Assembly: GCF_026153515.1 (NCBI RefSeq)
Contig: NZ_CP110644.1
Span: 3,253,501 to 3,317,500, forward strand
Length of the DNA: 64,000 nt
Reading direction: 5' to 3'
DNA from: Pseudomonas sp. KU26590
Lineage (GTDB): Bacteria; Pseudomonadota; Gammaproteobacteria; Pseudomonadales; Pseudomonadaceae
Position numbers and translations under genes: made by a program. Under the pieces are notes generated by a model, which searched no databases, was not told the origin of the DNA, and saw only the letters and a program-made list of their open reading frames with translations. Below, in pieces: positions 9,339-18,326 of the stretch; within the stretch, counting starts at the first letter, position 1, and every line of letters starts with the position of its first letter.

Positions 9339-9680
9339 ATGAAAAAGATCGCCGCCGTTGTCAGCGTCATTGCGCTGCTTGCCATAACAGCCGTCAGGGC
9401 TGACCAGACGGAGGACGTCAAACAGATGCATGAGGCCTACCAGCAATCAATGGGCGCCATGAAAGACGACATGCATCACGGGATGATGAGCGACGACCCG
9501 GACGTTGCCTTCGCGGCGGGCATGCTGCCTCACCACGAAGGCGCGGTGGAGATGGCCAAGATCGAGCTCAAGTACGGCAAGGATCCGGAGATGCTGGAAC
9601 TGGCGCGCCAGATCGTAGCGGCGCAGGCGGCGGAAATTGCGCAGATGAAAAAATGGCTGAAAGCGCATCCGGCTCAGTAA
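9339..9680 (+). CDS. periplasmic DUF305 protein, probable copper-related
   Basis: The 113-residue product has a signal peptide (KIAAVVSVIALLAITAVRA, residues 3-21) and one DUF305 domain, a four-helix ferritin-like fold. The family motif MLPHHEGAVEMAKIELKYG is clear, and a Met/His-rich loop (MKDDMHHGMM) precedes it. Members of this family have been linked to copper binding and copper tolerance in several bacteria. The metal role here is inferred from the His/Met residues. It is a single gene followed by a GC-rich hairpin. Confidence 0.85.
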   Translation: MKKIAAVVSVIALLAITAVRADQTEDVKQMHEAYQQSMGAMKDDMHHGMMSDDPDVAFAAGMLPHHEGAVEMAKIELKYGKDPEMLELARQIVAAQAAEIAQMKKWLKAHPAQ

Positions 9681-9694
9681 CCCTGCATCGGCCT

Positions 9695-9715
9695 GCGCCC
9701 CGTGATGAGGGGCGC
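9695..9715 (+). terminator. hairpin after the DUF305 gene
   Basis: GCGCCCC and GGGGCGC form a perfect 7-bp stem with a 7-base loop, 15 bases after the stop codon. There is no T-run after it, so it is a candidate rather than a classic intrinsic terminator. It may serve both the DUF305 gene and the convergent acetyltransferase gene. Confidence 0.45.
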
Positions 9716-9758
9716 TGATATCCAGTCCACGTGGCGTGGGCAGGGCAAGGCGTGCGCA

Positions 9759-10193
9759 TCAGCTCGTGATGTTCGATTCGATCTTCCTGCCCATGCTGAT
9801 GCGCGGTTCGGTTGAGTAACCAAGCGACTCGTAGAACGCCTGGACGCTGGCATTGGTGCTGAGGATTTGCAGGTTGATCTTCATGCACCCCCGCAAAGTC
9901 AGGGCGTGCTCGGCATGACGAACCAACTGCACGCCCAGGCCATTCCTACGATGAGCGGGGTGCACCGCCACCGCATACAGCCATCCACGATGGCCGTCGT
10001 AGCCGGCTAGAACGGTCCCCACCACCTCATGACCCGTCAGGGCAACAAAAAAGAGACCGTCCGCTACAGCCAGCTTTTTGTCGATGGCCAGGCTGGGCGT
10101 GTTATGGGCGGTTTCGTAGCCGAATACGGCGTCCCAGAGTTCGATCACGGCCTGGCGATGAAGCGTGTCCGAATAGTCGGTAATGGCAGCCAT
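9759..10193 (-). CDS. GNAT-family N-acetyltransferase
   Basis: The 144-residue protein is a single GNAT domain. The acetyl-CoA binding signature is HPAHRRNGLGVQLVRHAE, preceded by the beta-strand GWLYAVAVHP and followed by NASVQAFYESLGY, the usual final strand-helix of the fold. The layout resembles the small YpeA-type acetyltransferases. The substrate cannot be deduced. It is a single gene convergent with DUF305 and lies 98 bases beyond the DUF1203 gene on the same strand. Confidence 0.85.
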   Translation of the reverse strand: MAAITDYSDTLHRQAVIELWDAVFGYETAHNTPSLAIDKKLAVADGLFFVALTGHEVVGTVLAGYDGHRGWLYAVAVHPAHRRNGLGVQLVRHAEHALTLRGCMKINLQILSTNASVQAFYESLGYSTEPRISMGRKIESNITS

Positions 10194-10291
10194 GGCGGGG
10201 CTCCTTGTTCAGCGAAATGGGCGATGAGATCTTCTTTCAGCGTTGGCCTGCGCCTCGTGATCAGAAGCGTTGAGATCAGGATCGCTTGCTG

Positions 10292-10759
10292 CTAAGCCCG
10301 ATCAATGCGCCCGGAGTAGCAACCCTGTTTCGCATGATGGGCGTGGATGTAGCTGACGGTAGGGTTGGCAAACATCTGCATGATGACTGGCTCCAGGCCG
10401 GTCCCTTGCGCGACATCCGCGTCGATCATCATTCCGTCGTCGCTAAACCCACGCAGTGACAGCAGGCGAATGCGCATTGACTGGGGAATCTGGTCGACCG
10501 CGTCATAAGCCTGTGTCGCACCCTCTCTGACAAAAATGGCGTGGGAGGCGCGATAGGGCGTGTTCGCGGGCTGGTGGACGTGATTGAGTAACAGCACGCG
10601 CTGACCTACCTCTGCGTCCTTCATCTCAGTGCGATCAGGAAAACCGGGGTGGGCGTCGACGATGTAACGCTTGATCCCAAGCGCTGCCAGTTCATTGTCA
10701 GGCAATCCGTAGAAGGCCTGAAAAGGTGTGGGGCAAAGTCCGGATATGCGAAAGGCCAT
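10292..10759 (-). CDS. DUF1203 family protein
   Basis: The 155-residue product matches the usual length and pattern of DUF1203, with MAFRISGLCPTPFQAFYGL at the start, ERVLLLNH-like QRVLLLNHVHQPANTPYRAS in the middle, and NPTVSYIHAHHAKQGCYSG at the end. The function of the family is unknown. The ATG at 10759 has GGAG upstream and fits the family length. A frame extending 65 codons further upstream has unlike composition and is rejected. It appears to be a single gene. Confidence 0.82.
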   Translation of the reverse strand: MAFRISGLCPTPFQAFYGLPDNELAALGIKRYIVDAHPGFPDRTEMKDAEVGQRVLLLNHVHQPANTPYRASHAIFVREGATQAYDAVDQIPQSMRIRLLSLRGFSDDGMMIDADVAQGTGLEPVIMQMFANPTVSYIHAHHAKQGCYSGRIDRA

Positions 10760-10922
10760 GGTTGGCTCCGAGGGGTATTGAGCCTTGATGCTAAGCGTGC
10801 TCGTGGTGCGTTCACGCTCTGATTCTTGCGGTTGAAACGGCAGGAAATCAAGGGATGCCGGACCCCGCGAGTCACCATGTTCATCGAAGCTGGCGCGCGC
10901 GATCTTCGATGAACGCCGCCAT

Positions 10923-11585
10923 TCAGTGGCGCCACGACCCATGGGGCATTTCAACGTGCCTTTCAGCCTTGGCCAGTGCGATCTTCAGCGCCTCCTTGTT
11001 CAGCGGAATGCAGTACGCCGGCTTGGCGCGTTCAAATCGCCAGCTTTCGTCCAGATTGCCAGCGTCGACCGCATCGAATCCCACCTCGTCCAGCAGCTGG
11101 ATGGCCAGCGATTTCGCTGCAGGGTCATCGGCCGCCACCGGCAATGCGCGTCGGTCGTGCGCCGCACTCGGGCGAGCATCGCGGCTAAGGTCATCCGCCA
11201 GGATCGCGTTGAACACCTTGACCACGCTGGAGCGAGGCAAGTGCTCGGCGAGCAGTCGGCTGGTGGTGGTTTCAAACCTGTCCAGCGCCGGGATAGGGCC
11301 ATCCCGGTCGGGATAGTAATTGTTGGCATCCAGCACCGTTTTGCCCGCAAGCCATTCGGCCGGCAGGGTTGGGTAGTGGTTGAAGGGGATCGCCACGAGA
11401 ACAACATCGCCAAACTGCGTGGCGTCTTCGAGGGTGCCGATTTGCGCGCCCGGGATTTCGATGACCACATCGCCCAGGGTTTGCGGCCCGCGTGAGTTGC
11501 TGAGCATGACTTCATGGCCTGCCGCGATGGCCAATTGCGCCACTGCGCGTCCGATATAGCCTGCCCCGATAATGCCGATGCGCAT
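10923..11585 (-). CDS. NAD(P)-binding oxidoreductase, F420-dependent NADP reductase-like fold
   Basis: The 220-residue protein starts with the dinucleotide-binding motif MRIGIIGAGYIGRAVAQLA. It continues with the typical pattern of the NADPH:F420 oxidoreductase/YjgC-like family, including MLSNSRGPQTL, VVLVAIPFNHY, VLDANNYYPDRDG and SSVVKVFNAI. Pseudomonads do not make F420, so it is more likely an NADP-dependent reductase of unknown substrate. The ATG at 11585 has AGGAG upstream and precedes the Rossmann motif directly. It is divergent from the LysR regulator at 11689, with about 100 bases between, a common arrangement for LysR-controlled genes. Confidence 0.85.
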   Translation of the reverse strand: MRIGIIGAGYIGRAVAQLAIAAGHEVMLSNSRGPQTLGDVVIEIPGAQIGTLEDATQFGDVVLVAIPFNHYPTLPAEWLAGKTVLDANNYYPDRDGPIPALDRFETTTSRLLAEHLPRSSVVKVFNAILADDLSRDARPSAAHDRRALPVAADDPAAKSLAIQLLDEVGFDAVDAGNLDESWRFERAKPAYCIPLNKEALKIALAKAERHVEMPHGSWRH

Positions 11586-11688
11586 GCGATGACTCCTATG
11601 GTGTGCTGGAAGCGGCCATGATGATTGCCAACCAGCAGCGGATAAATAATCATCAGGCACTTAGTCTCGCCACCCGGAGTGTTGAATC

Positions 11689-12576
11689 ATGGACCGTCTC
11701 AGCAGCATGGAAGCCTTCGTCACGGCGGCGGAGTGCGGCTCCTACGCCAAAGCGGCCGAGCGCCTGGGGCTGTCGCCGCAGATGGTCGCCAAGCATGTTG
11801 CCGGGCTTGAGCATCGACTCGGCGCGCGGTTGCTGAACCGCACCACGCGACGCCAGAGCCTGACGGAACTGGGCCACGCGTACTTGGAACGTTGCAGACA
11901 CATCCTCAGTGAAGCAAAGGCGGCCGACTCCCTAGGGGAGATGATGAACGACACCCCGCGCGGCAAATTGAAAATCAGCGCGCCCATCACTTTCGGTTCC
12001 TGTCGCCTCATGCCCTTCGTGACGGAATTTCTGCGACAGCATCCCGAGATTGAAATCGAGCTGCAGTTGACCGATCGCTTCGTTGACCTGGTGGAGGAGG
12101 GGTTCGACATCGCGTTCAGGATCGGCCCGCTGGACGTGTCCAGCCTGACCGCAAGGCCGTTGGCGCCTTATCAGCTGGTCGCTTGCGCGGCGCCTGGCTA
12201 TCTGGCCGAACGCGGCGTGCCGCAAACTCCGCAGGCCCTGAGCCAGCATGAGTGCCTGGGCTATGCCTGGTGGGCGCGGCCCAGTGATCGCGAGTGGGTC
12301 TTCTGCAAAGGCGCGACGGTGGAGCGCGTGCAGGTGGCCAGTCGACTGAGGGTCAATGAGGTCCGCGCGCTGCTGTCGGCGGCGCTGGACGGATTCGGCA
12401 TCGTGCTCGGTCCTTGGGATTTCCTCGAACCCGCCTTGGGCAGCGGCGCGCTGGTGCGACTGTTGCCTGACTATGAGGCGCCGAGCCGGCCCACGCATAT
12501 GCTCTACACCGCGAGCCGGCAGCGAACGGCCAAGCTGCGCCGATTTATTGATGCGGCCCTTGAGCGTTTTGGTTAA
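11689..12576 (+). CDS. LysR-family transcriptional regulator
   Basis: The 295-residue product has an N-terminal winged HTH (MEAFVTAAECGSYAKAAERL, then LSPQMVAKHVAGLEHRLG) and a C-terminal periplasmic-binding-like effector domain beginning GKLKISAPITFGSCRLMPF. It belongs to the branch that includes DsdC/CrgA-like regulators of divergent oxidoreductases. The divergent NADP oxidoreductase at 10923-11585 is the obvious candidate target. The inducer is unknown. Confidence 0.92.
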   Translation: MDRLSSMEAFVTAAECGSYAKAAERLGLSPQMVAKHVAGLEHRLGARLLNRTTRRQSLTELGHAYLERCRHILSEAKAADSLGEMMNDTPRGKLKISAPITFGSCRLMPFVTEFLRQHPEIEIELQLTDRFVDLVEEGFDIAFRIGPLDVSSLTARPLAPYQLVACAAPGYLAERGVPQTPQALSQHECLGYAWWARPSDREWVFCKGATVERVQVASRLRVNEVRALLSAALDGFGIVLGPWDFLEPALGSGALVRLLPDYEAPSRPTHMLYTASRQRTAKLRRFIDAALERFG

Positions 12577-12620
12577 ATCGTAGCGAGCGGGGGCACTCAG
12601 GGATTGCCAGTGATCAGGCC

Positions 12621-13256
12621 TCAGTCGCCAGCCTCCATGGGAGCGTCGATGCGCAGCCCGTCCCATACGCCCATTACATGGGTAATTGCGCCGTCGAGTG
12701 TTTCAAACGTCGCGCCGTCGCGTGCCAAAACCGCCATGCCCAGCATGAAGCTGTCGAACACCGTGGCTAGCGCGACTGGCGCCACCGTTGCGGGCAGTTC
12801 TCCTGCTGCGATGGCCCGTTCGACACAGGCGACAATGGCGGCACGGTTCAACGCTCGCGCATCCGCCAGCGGCTGGGAGATGGTTTTGCTCTCTTCTGTG
12901 GACGCGCTCAGCAAACCCAGCGAGACCAGGCAGCCTTTGGGATGATCCGCCTCGCACTGCATGTTTGCCGAGCAGCGCAGCGTGCGCTCGATCGCTTCTC
13001 TTGGGGCCAGGGAGGTGTCGAACAGGCTATCGGTCACGCGGCCATGGGTGTTCAGGTAGCGCTGCATGACTTCATTGAACAGCGCCTGTTTGGAGCCAAA
13101 TGCTGCGTAAAAGCTCGGCGCGGTGATGCCGCCGCCGATGTTCGCCTTGAGCTGGCTGAGTGACGTTGCGTCATAGCCGTGTTCCCAAAACAGATGCAAT
13201 GCCTGCGTGATTGCCACGTCACGGTCGAACGTGCGCGGTCGTCCCATCTGAGCCAT
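12621..13256 (-). CDS. TetR-family repressor
   Basis: The 211-residue product has an N-terminal TetR HTH (RDVAITQALHLFWEHGYDAT, then SLSQLKANIGGGITAPSFYAAF) and a C-terminal ligand domain of the TetR_C_16-like kind. Start ATG at 13256 has AGGTG eight bases upstream; a GTG seven codons earlier is less likely. It is divergent from the MFS exporter at 13377, with 120 bases between containing an inverted repeat. It most likely represses that exporter and itself. Confidence 0.9.
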   Translation of the reverse strand: MAQMGRPRTFDRDVAITQALHLFWEHGYDATSLSQLKANIGGGITAPSFYAAFGSKQALFNEVMQRYLNTHGRVTDSLFDTSLAPREAIERTLRCSANMQCEADHPKGCLVSLGLLSASTEESKTISQPLADARALNRAAIVACVERAIAAGELPATVAPVALATVFDSFMLGMAVLARDGATFETLDGAITHVMGVWDGLRIDAPMEAGD

Positions 13257-13297
13257 AGAGTTCACCTTTAAAGTCACTTTTCCAGCGATATAAATAC

Positions 13298-13322
13298 TAG
13301 TCGATACATAAATGATTGACTA
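13298..13322. promoter_or_regulatory. inverted repeat, candidate TetR operator
   Basis: TAGTCGAT (13298-13305) and ATTGACTA (13315-13322) form inverted arms with one mismatch in eight, separated by nine bases. The site lies in the 120-base divergent region between the TetR gene and the MFS gene, where a TetR-family dimer would repress both promoters. Assignment is by position and symmetry only. Confidence 0.5.
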
Positions 13323-13376
13323 CCCTGCTTCGGCTCTTTAGATTGCTACCGATCAGTATATTAGTTGGAGGATCGA

Positions 13377-14582
13377 ATGATGACCCATGAGGGAAAGGCC
13401 ACAAAACTGCCGTATGGGGCGCTGCTGGCGCTGGCGATGACCGGTTTTATCTGCATCGTCACGGAGACGCTGCCGGCCGGGCTGCTGCCTGAAATTGGCG
13501 ACGGCCTGGGCATATCGGCGTCGCTGGCAGGCCAGATGGTGACGGCGTACGCGCTGGGATCGTTGCTGGCCGCCATCCCGCTGACCATTGCCACGCGCAG
13601 CTGGCGGCGCAGGACAGTGCTGCTGCTTACCGTCGTCGGGTTTCTACTGTTCAACTCCATCACGGCGCTGTCTTCGGTTTACTGGCTGACGCTGATTGCG
13701 CGATTTTTCGCAGGGGTTTCAGCGGGCCTCGCCTGGAGCCTGATCGGTGGCTACGCGCGGCGGATGGTCGAGCCCGCCGCACAGGGCCGCGCCATGGCAG
13801 TGGCGATGGTGGGTACGCCGATCGCGCTGTCACTGGGTGTACCTCTTGGTACCTGGTTGGGCGGGGTGATCGGCTGGCGGATGTCGTTTGCCGTGATGTC
13901 CGGACTGACGCTGGTGTTGATTGCCTGGGTGCTGATCAAAGTGCCGGACTACCCGGGTCAATCGTCCTCCCGGCGTATGCCATTGCGTCAGGTGCTGTTC
14001 ACGCCGGGCGTGCGTGCCGTCCTCGGCGTGGTGCTGACCTGGATGCTGGCCCACAACATTCTCTATACCTACGTCGCGCCCTTTGTTTCCCTCGCAGGGT
14101 TGGGTGCCCATGTCGATCGGGTGCTGCTGGTGTTCGGCATTGCCGCGCTGGTCGGCATCTGGGTCGGCGGGCGTCTGGTTGATCGTCATCTTCGCACTGC
14201 GGTGTTGCTTAGCCTGGCCACCTTCGCCGGGGTTTCGGTGTTCTTCGGGGTGTTCTCGGGCTCTGCCTCGGCGATCTACTTCGGTGTGTTTGTCTGGGGC
14301 CTGACCTTCGGCGGCGCCGCCACCCTGCTGCAAACTGCCCTGGCTGATGCCGCAGGTGAGGGCGACGACGTGGCCCTGTCGATGAACGTGGTCGTCTGGA
14401 ACAGCGCGATTGCCGGCGGCGGGATTCTGGGTGGCGTGCTGCTTGATCACTGGGGCGCGGGCACCTTTGCGTGGGTGATGGTGCTGGTGCTGCTGATCAG
14501 CCTGGCGATTGCGTTCCGTGCGCGGACCCATGGTTTTGTGCAGGGCGAGCGGTTTGCCATGGAGAGGGTCGTCGCTCATTGA
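13377..14582 (+). CDS. MFS drug/sugar efflux transporter (DHA1 type)
   Basis: The 401-residue product is a 12-helix major facilitator. After a short N-terminus (KLPYGALLALAMTGFICIVT) it shows the conserved acidic residue in helix 1 (ETLPAGLLPEI) and the loop 2-3 signature region (LTIATRSWRRRTVLLLTVVG). Helices continue to ALSMNVVVWNSAIAGGGILG near the end. It exports small molecules from the cytoplasm with protons. GGAGG at 13367-13371 serves either of two adjacent ATG codons (13377, 13380). The divergent TetR gene is the likely regulator. Confidence 0.9.
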   Translation: MMTHEGKATKLPYGALLALAMTGFICIVTETLPAGLLPEIGDGLGISASLAGQMVTAYALGSLLAAIPLTIATRSWRRRTVLLLTVVGFLLFNSITALSSVYWLTLIARFFAGVSAGLAWSLIGGYARRMVEPAAQGRAMAVAMVGTPIALSLGVPLGTWLGGVIGWRMSFAVMSGLTLVLIAWVLIKVPDYPGQSSSRRMPLRQVLFTPGVRAVLGVVLTWMLAHNILYTYVAPFVSLAGLGAHVDRVLLVFGIAALVGIWVGGRLVDRHLRTAVLLSLATFAGVSVFFGVFSGSASAIYFGVFVWGLTFGGAATLLQTALADAAGEGDDVALSMNVVVWNSAIAGGGILGGVLLDHWGAGTFAWVMVLVLLISLAIAFRARTHGFVQGERFAMERVVAH

Positions 14583-14606
14583 GCCGTGCCTTGGCAATCA
14601 TCCTGC

Positions 14607-15014
14607 CTATCTCGGGGGCCGCTCACTGACCGGCACAGTCTGCACGACAGCAAACACCACCTCAAAAACCGTAAACCCGAGAATCAGAAAACTCGCGCCA
14701 TGGGCGACCGCATAAAGCTGCCAGGTCGCGAACAGCGCTCTCGCCAGTGCGTCGTACAACCCCACGCGGCGGCTCGGTTGCGCCAGGCGCCACAACGACC
14801 AGACCACCACCACGCTGCCGAGCAGGTTGGCGAACAGCATCCCGCTGACGTCCAGCACGGGCACAGGCCGCTCCAATGCGAGAGCGGCCGACAGCGTGGC
14901 AAAGGTGTTGAACACCCATGCGGCCGTCCAGGGCGTCATGAAGCCCGCTGTCATTATCAAATCGTAAAAGGCGCTGCCTCTGACGAGGTGCCTGTTGGTC
15001 TTTGCGCTGATCAT
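14607..15014 (-). CDS. small four-helix membrane protein, unknown function
   Basis: The 135-residue product has four predicted membrane helices, including FMTPWTAAWVFNTFATLSAA, LFANLLGSVVVVWSLW and FLILGFTVFEVVFAVVQ. I recognise no named family. GAGGGA lies upstream of the ATG. It is divergent from the MerR regulator, with 74 bases between, so the MerR protein probably controls it. It ends 25 bases beyond the convergent MFS gene. Confidence 0.72.
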   Translation of the reverse strand: MISAKTNRHLVRGSAFYDLIMTAGFMTPWTAAWVFNTFATLSAALALERPVPVLDVSGMLFANLLGSVVVVWSLWRLAQPSRRVGLYDALARALFATWQLYAVAHGASFLILGFTVFEVVFAVVQTVPVSERPPR

Positions 15015-15088
15015 GATCTTCCCTCACAGTTGAGCCCGCAGGCTAAAGCCTGGTCTTAGGTCCAGAGTCAACGTGAGCATGAAACGTC

Positions 15089-15463
15089 ATGAAAATAGGT
15101 GAAGTGGCACTGCGTGCGGATGTGTCTGTCGACGCATTGCGGTTTTATGAGGAGAAAGGCCTGATCAAGCCTCAGCGCAGTGCCAATGGCTATCGGCATT
15201 ATCCGCCGGAGACGCTGCAACTGGTGGGGTACATCAAACTGGCGCAACAGCTGGGGTTTTCGCTGAAGGAGATTGGCGAAAACCTGCCGCTGCTGTGGAA
15301 CAGCGAGCAGGTCTCCAGCGAGCTGCTGGGGCGATTATTCGCCGAGAAAATCGCGTTGCTGGACGAGCGCATCGGGCAGATGCATGCGCTGCGCACTCTG
15401 TTGGCCGAGCGGGCCGGGCAGGTCTGTCCGCTGCTGGGCACTGGCGCCGCTGAGGTCCCCTGA
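15089..15463 (+). CDS. MerR-family transcriptional regulator
   Basis: The 124-residue product has the MerR winged helix (MKIGEVALRADVSVDALRFY, EEKGLIKPQRSANGYRHYPP) and a dimerisation helix (SSELLGRLFAEKIALLDERI). The C-terminal tail is short and carries a single Cys (QVCPLLG). It lacks the paired Cys residues expected of CueR, ZntR or MerR metal sensors, so the signal is probably organic or redox. It sits divergently to the small membrane protein at 14607, its likely target. Confidence 0.88.
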   Translation: MKIGEVALRADVSVDALRFYEEKGLIKPQRSANGYRHYPPETLQLVGYIKLAQQLGFSLKEIGENLPLLWNSEQVSSELLGRLFAEKIALLDERIGQMHALRTLLAERAGQVCPLLGTGAAEVP

Positions 15464-15507
15464 AGGACACATTACCTCGCAATGCCCGAACGTCAGTGAC
15501 GCCGGCT

Positions 15508-16686
15508 TCAGTCGCACAGCGCCTGGCGGTGACGCATCGCTATCGGCCGCACCAGGCTCAGCAATCCTGCCAGGGCCATGGCCGCGCCGACCCAGAGCGG
15601 TGAGCGCAAACCCAGGCCTGCATCGATCGTCACACCGCCCGCCCAGCTGCCGAGCGCCAGTCCGGCGGTGATGACCGAGGTGTGCATGATGTTCACCAGC
15701 GCGCCGGGCTCGGCGGCTTTCATGACGCGCGCGACCATCGCAGGGTTCAGCGCCACACCGGTCAGCCCAAGGGCGAGGAAGCACGTGAGGTTGAGCCACA
15801 GATGATCCCCGGCCAGTGCGAAGCCCGACAACGCCAGCACCATGATTGCCAGACCCCAGCCGACGATCGCCATCATGTAGCGATCCGCCAGCCGGCCGAC
15901 CACCCAGTTGCCCAGCACGTTCGCGACGCCATACAGCGCCAGCAGCGGCGCGACGAATTTCGGCGCGACGCCGACTTCCTGAATCAGAATGGGCGTGCAA
16001 TAGCTGAACGCGGCAAATGTGGCGCCGATGATCAAACCGCTGGTGAGGTACGCCGCCCAGAGGGGTGCAGTTTTCATGTCAGCCCATTGCTGCCGCAGCG
16101 GCGGTTCGCTGCCATTGGCGCCTGCCGGCAGGCGTTTGCTCGCGAGCACCGTGCAGAGCATCGCCAGCACCACCACCAGCCAGGCGCTCGCACGCCAGCC
16201 GAAGTGTTGCTCGACCCACGTAGTCAGCGGCACGCCAACCACAGGGGACAGCATCAGCCCGGCGAGGACCACCGACACCGCTCGGCCGCGTCGTTCCGGG
16301 GTGACCAGGCCTGCGCACACCGTCATGCACAAACCAATGCACACCGCGCTGGCAATCCCCATGACCACGCGAGCAGCGGCAAGCACCAGATAACTTTGAG
16401 CGGCCGCTGCGACTGCGCCGGCCACCACATAACACACGAGCAGAGCGATCAACGAACGTTTATTGCTGACGCCTTTGGACAGCAGCAGGACGGTCACAAG
16501 GGGGCCGCCAATGGCCATGCCCAAAGCGTAAAAGGCGATGAGGTTGCCGACCTGCGCGAGGCTGACCGAGAACGCGTCGGCCAGCGCGGGCATCATGCCG
16601 GCGACCATGAATTCGGCCGTCACAAGCGAGAAGATCGTCAGGCCCAGGAGGTAGACGGTGGAGGGGAGCTTGCTGCGGCTGGACAT
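15508..16686 (-). CDS. MFS transporter (DHA1, AraJ/PbuE-like)
   Basis: The 392-residue product has 12 predicted helices. The N-terminal half contains IFSLVTAEFMVAGMMPALAD with the conserved Glu of helix 1, and the loop 2-3 region LLLSKGVSNKRSLIALLVCY. GIASAVCIGLCMTVCAGLV fits the antiporter motif in helix 5. This subgroup includes exporters of arabinose, purines and drugs; the substrate here is not known. It converges with the MerR gene, 44 bases away. Confidence 0.88.
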   Translation of the reverse strand: MSSRSKLPSTVYLLGLTIFSLVTAEFMVAGMMPALADAFSVSLAQVGNLIAFYALGMAIGGPLVTVLLLSKGVSNKRSLIALLVCYVVAGAVAAAAQSYLVLAAARVVMGIASAVCIGLCMTVCAGLVTPERRGRAVSVVLAGLMLSPVVGVPLTTWVEQHFGWRASAWLVVVLAMLCTVLASKRLPAGANGSEPPLRQQWADMKTAPLWAAYLTSGLIIGATFAAFSYCTPILIQEVGVAPKFVAPLLALYGVANVLGNWVVGRLADRYMMAIVGWGLAIMVLALSGFALAGDHLWLNLTCFLALGLTGVALNPAMVARVMKAAEPGALVNIMHTSVITAGLALGSWAGGVTIDAGLGLRSPLWVGAAMALAGLLSLVRPIAMRHRQALCD

Positions 16687-16787
16687 GGGGTTCCCGAGGG
16701 TAAAGAAGGCCGGCTACCCTAGGGATTGAGACGGGGCAGGTCAACAGGCAATCAAGTCACTGTCCCGGGAAAACGGTCGCTGTCGCA

Positions 16788-17345
16788 TCATCCCGAGGTC
16801 CGCGCTTTAATGGCCCGCCATTCATCGCGCGTCAATTCCCAGAGTTCTTGAACCATCGCGCCAGACACAAAGTGGCCGTTGCGTCGCTCGATCATCCGCA
16901 TGCCCTCGCGTTCGGAGATCTTTCTCGACGCCTCATTGCCCGCCGCTTTGGGGACCTGCATCACCGGTCGCTGCAGGGTTTCGAACCAAAAGGCGTTGAT
17001 GACCTCACACGCCTCCCGCATGTAGCCATGACCGCGCCACGGCGGCGCCAGCCAGAAACCCCGGTGGTTCTCGGGCTGATCGTGAAGGCTGATGCAGCCG
17101 ATCACCCGCGTTGGTTCGCCGATCAGGCGTATCGTCCAGTGCCATTCGCGTCCCTCTGCCACGGCAGGCAGCGCGATGTCGCGGAGGTAGGTCAGCGCGC
17201 CGTCGTCGGGGTAGGGCCATGGCACGTGGCTGTCCAGATAACGGACCACGTCCCACTGGGGAAACACCTGTTGAATCGCGGGCGCATCGGTTAGCTGCAG
17301 CGGGGCGAGAGTGAGTCGGGCAGTCTGGAGCGTGGGGCTGTCCAT
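16788..17345 (-). CDS. GNAT acetyltransferase, RimJ/RimL type
   Basis: The 185-residue product fits the RimJ/RimL-like Acetyltransf_3 group, which begins LQTARLTLAPLQLTDAPAI. It contains RVIGCISLHDQPENHRGFWL and GHGYMREACEVINAFWFETL, the acetyl-CoA binding helix. The group includes ribosomal-protein and amino-acid/antibiotic acetylases; no specific substrate can be given. The ATG at 17345 matches the family start. A longer frame adds 33 unlike residues. Confidence 0.83.
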   Translation of the reverse strand: MDSPTLQTARLTLAPLQLTDAPAIQQVFPQWDVVRYLDSHVPWPYPDDGALTYLRDIALPAVAEGREWHWTIRLIGEPTRVIGCISLHDQPENHRGFWLAPPWRGHGYMREACEVINAFWFETLQRPVMQVPKAAGNEASRKISEREGMRMIERRNGHFVSGAMVQELWELTRDEWRAIKARTSG

Positions 17346-17482
17346 GCGGGCTCTTCTTTGGAATTGCTCAAGGGCGGACGCTACCGCGTCGTAGCGACGC
17401 AGTCCACTGCACCCGCCGATCGCAGCCCCGATGTCGAGAGGCACGACCGGTGCGGGAACCCGAATTCCCGCACCGCTCTACG

Positions 17483-18148
17483 TCAGCTCATGGCATTAAG
17501 CACGCCACCCATGCGCGTTTCCACCTCAGCCCGAGTGGCCGCCCATGCCGGTACGGTGTCGAGCAGACGCTGTTGCCAGGCCATCAGATTCGGGAATTCA
17601 TTGAAAGGCGCGCCTGTCCGCTGGTACTGCGAAAAGGGCGCTGCAATGTCGATGTCCGCCAAGGTCAGGGCATCACCGACGATATAGTTTCGCGTCGCCA
17701 AGTGGGCGTCCAGGACCTTCGCACCGTTGCCGATATTGCTCATTGCCAGCTCAACCACTGCGTCGGTCGGCGGTTTGCCCATCAACGTCTTGCCAGCCCA
17801 TTCGTTGAAGAGAAAGGTAGAGAATACCCGCCATTGTTCTCCCGACCAGAACATCCATTGCAGGACCTCAAACCTCTCTGCTTCTTTTCGTCCCAGCAGG
17901 TTTAAATCCAGGCTCGCGCTTGCGGCAAGGTAGAGGTTGATCGCTGACGCTTCCCAGATCACGGTATCCCCGTCCTGAAGCACCGGCGTCAGGCCGTGGG
18001 GGTTGAGCCTCAAAAACTCAGGGGTATGACTTTCGCCCTTGAAAAGGTCGACATCAATGCGTTCGATCTCGACGCCCATGATCGCGGCCGCAACAGTGAC
18101 GCGCCGAAGACTCCCGGAGCCCGGATCGCCGTAGATTTTGATGGACAT
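17483..18148 (-). CDS. glutathione S-transferase
   Basis: The 221-residue product has an N-terminal thioredoxin-like domain (KIYGDPGSGSLRRVTVAAAI) with the glutathione-binding elements NPHGLTPVLQDGDTVIWEAS. The helical C-terminal domain ends with ALTLADIDIAAPF, the N-capping motif of GSTs. The active residue is likely Ser in GSGS, as in the theta/phi-like classes. It conjugates glutathione to electrophiles in the cytoplasm. It is divergent from a LysR gene at 18327, which probably regulates it. Confidence 0.92.
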   Translation of the reverse strand: MSIKIYGDPGSGSLRRVTVAAAIMGVEIERIDVDLFKGESHTPEFLRLNPHGLTPVLQDGDTVIWEASAINLYLAASASLDLNLLGRKEAERFEVLQWMFWSGEQWRVFSTFLFNEWAGKTLMGKPPTDAVVELAMSNIGNGAKVLDAHLATRNYIVGDALTLADIDIAAPFSQYQRTGAPFNEFPNLMAWQQRLLDTVPAWAATRAEVETRMGGVLNAMS

Positions 18149-18326
18149 GGTTTTTCCTCACAATTCGATGGTGGAACCAGCCGGCGTGGGCATTGGCACC
18201 GATCGCGTGAAGCGGGCCAATGAGTGAATGTCAGCCGTCTGCTCCGTTGAATGACGAGACCACGGTAGACTCTTGCTTCGCACAAAATAATGCTGTCTTT
18301 TCGCAGAACACTTATCTGGAATTCAA

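Noticed and set aside
10760..10954. 65-codon N-terminal extension of the DUF1203 gene
   Set aside because: The family starts at the internal Met with a GGAG ribosome site; the extension looks noncoding.
15089..15463. MerR gene as a copper or zinc sensor
   Set aside because: Only one Cys occurs in the C-terminal region, so the usual metal-binding loop is missing.
15682..16722. Plus-strand frame of 346 codons opposite the MFS gene
   Set aside because: It is rich in His, Gln and Arg, typical of antisense to GC-rich membrane protein genes, with no recognisable domain.
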